The notes beneath the pieces are model-generated. The model ran no database searches. It was not told where the DNA came from and saw only the letters and a program-made list of their open reading frames with translations. A stretch of DNA of 64,000 nt from Epiperipatus broadwayi (taxonomy: Eukaryota > Onychophora > Udeonychophora > Euonychophora > Peripatidae), in the NCBI GenBank assembly GCA_028023455.1, contig JAQFVV010000036.1, positions 8,307,576 through 8,371,575 of the forward strand, in the 5' to 3' direction. Both the position numbers and the translations under genes were made by a program. Below are positions 55,359-64,000 of this stretch, one piece after another; position 1 is the stretch's first letter; each line of letters opens with the position of its first letter.

Positions 55359-58240
55359 TCATCATCATCATCATAAACCAGCCTCACTCCACTTCAGTCT
55401 TTTAATTTTTTCAATAAGGTCAATAACACCTGTTTGTACCTTTACCCATATATTGTGTTTTGGATCTCTTCTTATTATTCCTAACAATCATCTCTCCATA
55501 CTCTTTTGATTGGTCTGAAGTCTATGTATTGCTCTTTTATTAAGTGTCCAAGTCTCAGTCCATAAGTAAGAACTGGTAAAACACATTTATTAAAAATATT
55601 TCTTTTTAAAGACATAGACATATTTCCTTTTAGTATTAAGTTATTTCTATCAAAAGCACCCCAACCAAGTTTAATTCTACGATTAATTTCCTCCATTATG
55701 TTTTCATCTGTATTAATAATCTGACCAAGATATTTGTAGCTGTTAACTTCTTCTAACTCATCATAATCAATATTTATTTTTATATTTTGAGAAAATCCAT
55801 TGAACAACAACATCATCTTCAAAATCCAAATGTCTTAAATAATCTCCAATTACTTTCACTTCTTTAGCTTCCTATTTTAATTCACAAAATACTTCTTGCT
55901 GCACTGCTGTAAAAGGTTTTGGAGATATGGAGTCACCCTGTCTTACGCCCTTCTCAATGTTGACTTTCCTAGTATCATTATGTAATCTAATTGTTGCTGT
56001 TGCATTTTTATAAATATTCTTTAAAATATGACAATATCCTGGATCTATACCTTGATGATCCAATTCTTTAATCACTGAAGAAATGTTTATGGAATCAAAT
56101 GCCTTTTCATAGTCTATAAATTCAAAGCATAATGGCAATTCATGTTCATTTGTCCTTTTTGTAACTTCATTCAATACCAGATATGATCTACCTTACTAAA
56201 ATCACTTTTTAAATCCAGCTTGTTCTTTTGGTTGGTGGAAATCCAATGTTTTTTGTAGATGAGTTATAATTATCTTAATAACAATTTTGTATAAAACTGA
56301 TAAAAGGCTGATAGGTCTGTAATTTCTAACATCTTCTTTATCAGCTTTTTTAAATATTAATATTAATACTGCATTCTTCATATCATCTGCTACATCTTTT
56401 TCATTTAGACATTTGGTATATAACTTGCTAAAAACTTTTCTATTTCTTCATCTTCTTCTTTTAATATATCAATTATAATTCCATCATTATCTGGAGGCTT
56501 TCCTTTCTTCATACATTTAATTGCATGTCTCATTTCTTTATTTAAAATTCTGGGCAATTTAAAAGCGATAATAGATATATGAGGTACTTGATTTTTATTA
56601 CTATATAATTCTTAATAGAAGTCTTCTACCCATTTCATGATGTCATCTCTCTTTTTAGTAATAGTTCCATCTTTTTTCCTTATTGCAGATATAAATTTCC
56701 TATCAATATCAAAATATTGTTTTACTCTCTTGAGACTTTTATTCTCTTCGACAGCTTTCCTTGCTAGTTCAAGTTGTACTTTCTTATATCATTTTCAACT
56801 CTTTTCCACACTATTTTACAGAATTCAAGGTATTTAATTCTTTTTAATGCATCATTTTTGTATATCTTCATAAATTCTCTAGTCTCAGTAGAAATTTTAT
56901 TGCCAATTGCTGCTTTTTTCTACCAGCTGTCTTTGTTGCAGTTTTTAAAAGTGTATCAGTTATTTTCTTATTAATTTCATTCAAATTTGAATCATGGTCA
57001 AAATCTACTAATACTTGAAACAGATAGGTAAGTTCTAATTTAAATTTATTAGAGTGTTTCTGAAGATTATGAATATCAACTGTAAATATTGTTTTTCTTA
57101 ATAATTTTTGTCTCTCTAGTTTTGCATTAACACGTATCTTACTTCTTTCTAATCGATGATCACTTACTGTGTTAAATTTATTAAGAGCATTACAATCTTG
57201 AAATATGTATTTTATGTTGTTCAAAATATAATTCAATTTTGCTGTACCTTCATTTCCTTTTAACATTTTTTTTCAAAAAAAGAATTCATAATATAAAGTT
57301 TTTCTTTTTCTGCAAACTCCAGAAGTCTATGATCTCTTTCATTTCTATTACCATAACCAAAATTACCTACAGCACTTTCATCTTTTATTTGTTTACCAAT
57401 TCTAGCATTAAAGCCTCCCATACCAATTTTAAAATGTTATTTACTCTGATCAAAAGCTTTTTGTACATCCATATAAAAATCTTCTACTACTTCATCACTA
57501 TGAGAACTTGTTGGGGCATAAACCCGAATCATCTGCATTTGAATCTGCTATTAAGTTGTAGAAATAATCTTGCTACTCTGTCCAATACACCATCAATCTC
57601 CACAATGTTGTTCTTCCATTTTTTAATTCAATTGTCTCTTCACCTTTTCTTCTAACTTCACAAGGTCCAATAATGTCACATTTAATATAAGATAGTTCTT
57701 CTTCTAATTCTTGCAATCTTCCTTCACTTAAAGTGATCTGCAGTTGTAAGTACCTAAATAAAAAGTCATCATCAAATGGTAGCCTGGGTCCCCAATCAGG
57801 GGATTCTTAGCACCCTCTGTCTTCAGCCACCAACAGCTGCCTTGGTTAATAACTTTACAGCCTCCATGGAATAAGGGTCATGATTTATTTTTGTCTGTCA
57901 TGATTGTATATATCTATTGGTAAAATATTTATCATTTACACATACATTCATTCTGCCTTATCAGGCAACTGAGAAGAAAGACCATGGTGTTTATTGATCT
58001 TAAACTCAGAGGTAAAAGGCCAATAAACTCACCACCCTGGCTAATACATGTTAGTAAGCAGCCCATCCATGTTCATATATTATATAAATAATCACATAGT
58101 AATAATAGCTGCAATGACAAGAACATATGTAGTGGACATTAGGAATTTGCCCTGCTTTGTTCTTTTAAAGCCTCCAAGAGCAATCAAAGGTCTCCTTTCA
58201 GTTAATAGCAAACTTCTTTTTGCAGCCTTATAATACTAGT
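55359..58240 (-). mobile_element. RTE-type LINE, long decayed copy
   Basis: Minus strand, reading down from about 58240. 57780-58240 looks like the 5' untranslated part (TGGGGACCCAGGCTACC). An AP-like endonuclease follows at about 57240-57770, then a connecting region and reverse transcriptase to 55481. The 3' end (AAGTGGAGTG, then GATGATGATGATGAGT) skips about 200 bp of tail present in the three short copies, so it carries an internal deletion. The protein parts are listed separately. Confidence 0.85.
55481..57770 (-). pseudogene. RTE endonuclease-reverse transcriptase, broken frames
   Basis: Pieces in order: endonuclease start (LSEGRLQELEEEL, CDIIGPCEVRRKGEETIEL), endonuclease middle (VYAPTSSHSDEVVEDFYMDV, FNARIG, NRNERDHRLLEFAEK), connector (56868-57266, VSDHRLERSKIRVNAKLERQ), then reverse transcriptase (55872-56174, FIDYEKAFDSI and GVRQGDSISP) and its C-terminal part (55481-55822, NSYKYLGQIINT). 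The catalytic YADD-type box reads FEDD, directly followed by an apparent deletion of roughly 35-40 codons. Stops and frameshifts occur throughout, so it cannot encode an active enzyme. Confidence 0.85.
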
Positions 58241-58244
58241 ACAC

Positions 58245-58555
58245 ATTAAGTATAAACTCTCTGTTTTTCTTTTTATAATCATCAGGATCATTGTATGTCC
58301 AGACTATAATGATATTTGGGATGTGTGCAGGCATCTATATAATTTTTTTTAGAATTATGTTGATGATTTTAAATTCACATATTTTATTTACATAATTCAT
58401 AATAGGGATTACTGGTTTATTTGTAGACAATAGGTTCATAATCCCAGATGGCACACAACATTGATAATGATTACCATTGGTATAATATTTCCAAACATTT
58501 TGTGAAATAGTTTAATATTAAAGTATGTTCTTTCAGCAAGAAAATATTGATAATT
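58245..58555. other. No gene recognised
   Basis: AT-rich spacer with no supported feature. Confidence 0.45.
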
Positions 58556-58556
58556 G

Positions 58557-58614
<58 letters not shown>

Positions 58615-58630
58615 TGCGATATACAGATAT

Positions 58631-58662
<32 letters not shown>
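58556..58662. repeat. (TA)n microsatellite
   Basis: Two long TA runs separated by ATTGCGATATACAGATATCAA. The open frames reading YIYIYI on both strands are by-products of the repeat. Confidence 0.95.
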
Positions 58663-58664
<2 letters not shown>

Positions 58665-58669
58665 GACCA

Positions 58670-61375
58670 TCTGAATGGGCACAAGGGTTTAAGATACTTT
58701 GTATCTGCACTGAATAGTTATATTATATTAAAAAAAATGAAATAGCCTTAGAATTTTAAATTTTTTTGCTGGAGATTGTTTAAAGCTTAGATATGGGTTG
58801 CTTATGCAGTTTATTGACCACTTGATAGGTATTCATTATTATTAGTGTGGTTAATGAGGTATTTAATGTAAGGAAGAGGGGTTGTTTATTAATGGAATTG
58901 ATACATTTTGTCAGAAAGATGCAAAGTTATTTTATATTATTGTAATATTGGTTGAATAGTTTCAAAATCCTTTATTCATTAATACTTATCCTTTTTGTCA
59001 ACAATTAATAGCCATTTCAATTATATTTAGTTAAGATAGTTTAATATTTAGGTTGTAGTACATGTGTATGCATGTATGACTCTGCATCATTTTCATTTCA
59101 TTTTCATCTTTTAATAACAGCAAACAATAGTACATTCACAATAAAAACATTTAAATTACAGTAATTATCTTAAATAATTTAACAAATATATATTTCTTTC
59201 CAATGATTAATAGATAGTTGAATCAATAGATTATTTTACAAATTAAATAAATTATTAATCATTTTTATTTAATAGTTAATTAATATTCATTTTTCTTTCA
59301 AGTTTGTAAAAGCTATTTATTTTATTATTATTTTTATCTTGATTTTAATTCTAAAAATCAAAGTGATTTTTTTTTTTGAAAAGATTTTTTTTTGAATATG
59401 TAATTAGCTGAGCTAGAAGAGAAGCGTGGGAGTAACCTTGTGGAAGGAAATGAACTTTGCTAAAGAGAGCTATTTAACAAAGATCTCCAGTGGAAAATTT
59501 GCTTATTATGTAATGTAATTGTAGCCAAAAAACAGTGGCTCATTTTTGTGAAAGTAAAACCAGTTGCTGAAGTCAAATTGATTTTAAAAAGACTTTGGAG
59601 TAAAATTTCGAAAGAATCCCAAGAAATTTATTATGGGACAAGTTAATTTCAGAATGCAGTTCTAAATTTTAAAAAGGTACTCAGTTTACTTTACTCTCCT
59701 TAATTTAAACATTTTGAATTAACCTCTTCATAACTATTGCTCTTTTAAAAATGTATGTTAATAACGTCCAGTCTACATTACTTCACTTAATTGTCATTTT
59801 AAATAGGAATAAATTGCATGAATATTATTGTTGTATCATTAACCAATGTGTGTTCTTTAATATATCTGGAAAACGCATGCAGAACTATTTTACAGAATAT
59901 ATTTTAATTCTTCACTATTTTCCATGTTATGTTTTTGTGAGAATTAAACATAAATTTAAGGATATGCATAGTTTGATAAATCATGCCATGTTTAAATTCA
60001 TCATAAAGAGATGACAGTATTTGTTTGTCTGGTATTTCTGGAAATAATACGTATTTTAAATGAAGGAAATAAAATGTGAGCTACTTCAAATTAAGTATTT
60101 GCTTAAATCGAATGGAAGGATAGAAATGCGGGTAATTTTTGTTCTCTTCGATAAAGATGGAAAATAAAACAAAATATTATTAATTGAAGAATTACTAAGG
60201 AAACACGGTATCTTAATGGACAATATTTAAGAATAAACCAGGCATATAATAAATTATAAAGTGTTAAATGCTATTCAAGAAACTACTAAAATAATTACGT
60301 ATTTAATTTAGAACTACAACGGAATAAGTGAGATAATTCCTGTCCAACAGTAGTTAAGAATTTATTATATTCTCATCATAATAGAAGACAAATTGATTGC
60401 TTATGTATGATACAGTAACTTAAATAACTTTGTTATGAACATTGAAGATGCTGAGTCCTATTTAAGCATGATTATATTTGTTTGGTTACCCTACAGCAGT
60501 TTATTTTAATTTAAATTCAGTTTGGAATGTGTCCCATATTGTTTCATAAACCTGGAACCGAGCTTTGCAAGTGAACTTTTATTTTTAAGTTACAAAACTA
60601 ATAACCTTTGTTTCTTTATTTTTTTTTATTGCTTGTCATAATTAATGTATATGATAGGTAGATAGGCTTATTTATTATTATGTTCATTTATAATTTGGGT
60701 TATTTTGATCTTCAAGACCGTCTCTGAAGCGTATCTGAATGAGGAATACGCTGGTAAAAATTGATTGTGTTCAAATAGGTCTTATTGTTCTTTTACGAAG
60801 GTAAAAGAAAGAAATATTTTTTTAAAATATATTATTAGAGAGGTTTATATTTATTTTGCATACTTTATTATCTCAAAGTGAGAATTTTTTTTTTGAATCA
60901 ACGAACGTATAATAGAAATAGTTTGCAAGATATGAAAGAAAGTTCGTTCGTAATAATTATAAATATTAAATTTTAAAAGTAACCTAAAGTTTATTTTGAA
61001 TTAAAAGTTATACCTTAATGCAATATTTAATTACCATGTTGCCTGCATAGTATGTAATTTAGAGTTAATTTTATATATATTTTTGTTCGCGGGTGTGTGT
61101 TTGTTTTGCACAATTATGACATTTGTTTGATAAAGTTCAGTTTGTGAATATTTTATGTATAAATTTCGGACGCTGTCGTATTCTACTGAGTTGAACGGAT
61201 TGGTATGTTATCTGTATGTATTTATCTGCCAGCGTGTATTTATAATGTTCAATATTTAGAAAAGCTATGAGAATAGAAAGAAATCTGATTGCGTTATAAT
61301 GTCTGTAGGGATAAAAGATTTTGCTTATTTAGTCTATGTTAATAATTTTCCATGAGTAGAGCCTAGTTGATATTA
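58670..61375. other. Gene-free AT-rich stretch
   Basis: Frequent stops on both strands. An 87-codon plus-strand frame at 59751-60014 has no signal peptide, domain or codon pattern that would support a gene. Confidence 0.45.
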
Positions 61376-61380
61376 TATGC

Positions 61381-61590
61381 GTATGATTAAATGATATTTT
61401 GAAGTGATGTTTTCTTAGAGCCTGGTGATGAGGAATAAGTCCCCACCAATAATGTATTTAGAAGTAGATGAGTTATTGTTGAAGTATGATTAAATGATGC
61501 TTAGGAAGTTATGTGACGTTTTTCTTAGATTCTTGGTGATGAGGAAATGTTCTCCACCAAAAGTATATTTAGAATCAGATGAATTATTGT
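61381..61590. repeat. Tandem duplication, 103-bp unit
   Basis: Two units begin GTATGATTAAATGAT (61381 and 61484) and share TTTTCTTAGA, TGGTGATGAGGAA, TCCACCAA and TATTTAGAA-AGATGA-TTATTG. They differ at scattered bases, so the duplication is not recent. Confidence 0.8.
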
Positions 61591-61888
61591 AGAAGTGTTC
61601 AGTAAAAGTTTAGCTGCTCCTCATGTAGATTTCCCTTATAACGTATAGTATGTATAATCATGAAAATATAGCTATGTGTTAATTAATAGGTGGCCAGATA
61701 AATTGTTAGATTAATTCTTGATGTAGTATTAGTGTCTTATTTCATTGATGAATTACGACATTGTCCGAAATAAAATAATTGTATGATATTTTCTTAATGA
61801 ATGGAGAGTTTATAGAAAAGATTGTTTTATATTATTGCTGCTTGAACGTGCACACACACGCGTAATATAAATAATATCGCGTATATAA

Positions 61889-62035
61889 AGTATAGAATTA
61901 TTGAAATTAAAATGAGAAATAAATGCTTTTGAAATACATTACATTCATTTAAATAGAAGTATAAAGTATTGAGATTAAAACGGGAAATAAATATTTTAAA
62001 ATACAGTGTATTTATTTAAATAAAGGTTATAAATC
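61889..62035. repeat. Tandem duplication, about 72-bp unit
   Basis: Two units share TATTGA-ATTAAAA-G-GAAATAAAT and ATACA-T-CATT-ATTTAAATA. AT-rich and diverged. Confidence 0.65.
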
Positions 62036-62039
62036 ATCA

Positions 62040-63365
62040 AATCATCAGAATAAACATGATTTTGTTGCTATGCATGAAAGGTATACGTAATTGAAAGTGA
62101 TTATTTAGTCAATTAGAGAAAGTTGCTTTGTTGAGAGCCAAATATAATTAATTTGATTTATTTTGTTAATCAAGAGTAATATCCTCTCAAAAGTATTTTT
62201 TTTGTGCTAATAATATAACATGTTATTTATTTATTGTCATGTAGATGAAACATGTAGGCAAAGCATGTGTTCGAAGTCAGGATATTTAAGTTTTGTTATT
62301 AATTTGCTTTGATAGTAGGGATAATCCCAAACTGATGCTCAAAGTTTATTTGATAATTTAAAAATCTGTAAGACAAATAGTCCATTTGTTAATATCATGT
62401 TAAACCAAGTTTATTTTATTGTAATAAATGATTTGTTTTAGTTATTTAAAATCTTAAAAACTGTGTCTTGAGTTATTCTTGTGTACATTCGTATTTCCAT
62501 TTCCACATCTCCACATTTCATAAATCTATTACAAAATAGATATATTATTTTAGAGTTATAATATTAAATTTGCTAGTGTCTGACAATATTGTTTTTCTTA
62601 ATCCAAACATTATAAAAGAACATTTGCCACTTGATAAACGTATTAGAAAGGTTGCCAAGTCAGTATATTTGTTAGATGATGATATGAGATTAAAATACCC
62701 TATCTCTGTCATTATCTTATTATTGAAACACAGTAAAATATTTTAGTCAATTTGTTTCATTACATTTTTATCATACTTTAGAATTATAATTTATGGGCCA
62801 ATGTAGTTTATTTAATTCAACTGTGTTTGTTAAAATTCCCTGAGATCTTATTGTTTATTTCTTGATTGGCATTAAAGTAGATGTTTAGATTATGATATGC
62901 CAAGTCATAGAATTGTTTAAGAATATAATTATAGCAAGCTGATATATGTTATACTTGGATGAAGGAAGAAATTAAGTTTAAAGTATATTTTAATAGACTG
63001 TACCAAATAAACATTATGATTCTTTATCATACAATTAATTAACAAAGGAATTTACATTATATTAAATGTTTTATAATATTTCTTCTTTTATTCATTTATT
63101 ATCATATATCTTATGAACTGCCTATAGCCTCCCACTGAGCTGAGTTGAACATAAACTTAAATATAGAGTCTCAGTAATAATTTTGTATTATATATTTTGT
63201 TATATTGTTCTATTCATTAATAGAACTGGCGCCTGGGCATTTCGCTCATGTAATGTATATGAGCGGTGTTGGGAGTGTAGGTTATAATATATATATAATT
63301 ACAAAAAAATCAAGTCAGATGTCATATGACCTAATTTCATAAGCTTATATTACAAATGTTCTATA
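62040..63365. other. No gene recognised
   Basis: AT-rich DNA with a short (TA)n at about 63278-63296. Nothing supported. Confidence 0.45.
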
Positions 63366-63371
63366 TAGTTC

Positions 63372-63460
63372 TTGCAAACAAGCTCTTAACAAGCTTTGCA
63401 GAATATCCATAACCCCAGACCGGTTAATCATCAGTTGGATGTCCATAACACTAAATACAA
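63372..63460 (-). repeat. Family C hammerhead repeat, copy 2 (ribozyme deleted)
   Basis: Matches 2240-2385 through CAAGCTCTTAACAAG, GAATATCCATAACCCCAGACC. On the minus strand CUGAUGA is followed after three bases by ACCGGUC and UGGGG, so stem II and the GAA of the core are gone while stem III and the cleavage site remain. Inactive. Confidence 0.65.
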
Positions 63461-64000
63461 ACCCCTTCTATATAGCAGACCATTAGGCATGAGTCCAGCT
63501 CAGTGAACAAAAGCTCTATAACTGTTATTGTGAGCAAAAGATATAATACAATGTATAATAATTTATAATATTTAGGGATTAAATAGATCTACTGGAATAA
63601 TTTTAACAATAAAATATAAATTTATTAATTAGAAACAATAAAATGAAATTAAGATCTGCTGAGTATCATATAAATATAAATTTGGTATCCTGATTTTGAT
63701 TAATACAAAAAGAAATAAGCTACCACATTGTGCTTTACCAATATGTCAATAGGTTTACATAAGACACATATATATCAGCACACAATGTGGTTGTATAAAA
63801 AGTGAATTGTCAAAAAAATTAATTTTTATAACACATAATAATTAATTTAACAAGCACAGACATGCTGTATGAAACATTCTAGTCATTTTTAATAATATAT
63901 AAATGTACATGTATGTGTGTACTAAAAGTATGAATCAATGTTATTAATTATTTCATTATTTCTAATGGTTAAAAAGTTTTTCTTTTCCCTTTTTAAAAAT
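63461..64000. other. No gene recognised
   Basis: AT-rich DNA to the window edge, nothing supported. Confidence 0.45.

Noticed and set aside
58436-58745. Frames rich in Tyr-Ile on both strands
   Set aside because: They are translations of a (TA)n microsatellite.
59751-60014. 87-codon plus-strand frame
   Set aside because: No start context, domain or composition feature supports it in a region of frequent stops.

Overview
The window looks like AT-rich, gene-poor, repeat-dense animal nuclear DNA. Several things point to an animal and probably a lophotrochozoan such as a mollusc, but this is inference and no species marker is visible: class II tRNA-derived SINEs with long target-site duplications, RTE-type LINE fragments, a Ty3/mdg4-type LTR retrotransposon, hammerhead ribozymes inside short repeats, and a secreted somatomedin-B-like protein. 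Two convincing protein-coding genes are present, both intronless. One on the minus strand (11457-12578) encodes a secreted protein with two PKD-like repeats. One on the plus strand (34137-35219) encodes a secreted protein with an N-terminal somatomedin-B-like domain and a cysteine-rich region like the ectodomain of methuselah-like or adhesion GPCRs. Each has an AATAAA signal about 50-70 bp past its stop.

Layout. 1-5.6 kb: two copies of a dispersed repeat with its blocks in a different order, flanking a hammerhead-bearing repeat (2.3 kb), a multi-hairpin locus (3.0 kb) and a weak promoter plus first-exon candidate (3.9-4.2 kb). 5.6-13 kb: unremarkable DNA, two SINEs and the PKD-like gene. 14-21.5 kb: old repeats and possible 5'-end-like sequence. 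21.6-23.1 kb: a composite inverted-repeat element packed with sub-repeats. 23.5-30 kb: foldback and hammerhead repeats, a SINE and a dead gag-like region. 33-35.3 kb: a SINE and the SMB gene. 35.9-41.1 kb: a near-complete but inactivated LTR retrotransposon on the minus strand. 42-45 kb: a SINE, RTE 3' fragments and foldback hammerhead repeats. 48-52.5 kb: a dense cluster of inverted, partly tandem hammerhead repeats. 55.4-58.2 kb: a decayed RTE LINE with endonuclease and reverse transcriptase on the minus strand. 58-64 kb: microsatellites, short tandem repeats and a second, ribozyme-deleted copy of the 2.3 kb repeat.

The main discovery is a set of hammerhead ribozyme motifs (CUGANGA, stem II, GAAA, short stem III, UH cleavage site, closed by a complementary stem I). 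They occur in at least four different repeat families (called A, B, C and E here), on both strands, with eight copies whose core and stem I look plausible and several clearly dead siblings. In the best copies of families A, B, C and E stem III is a short palindrome, the arrangement known from ribozymes that work as dimers (newt satellite 2, avocado sunblotch viroid). The repeats sit in head-to-head foldbacks, and family B has a 405-bp partial tandem period. This matches known animal retrozymes and Penelope-like element terminal repeats, but no autonomous Penelope-type reverse transcriptase is visible here.
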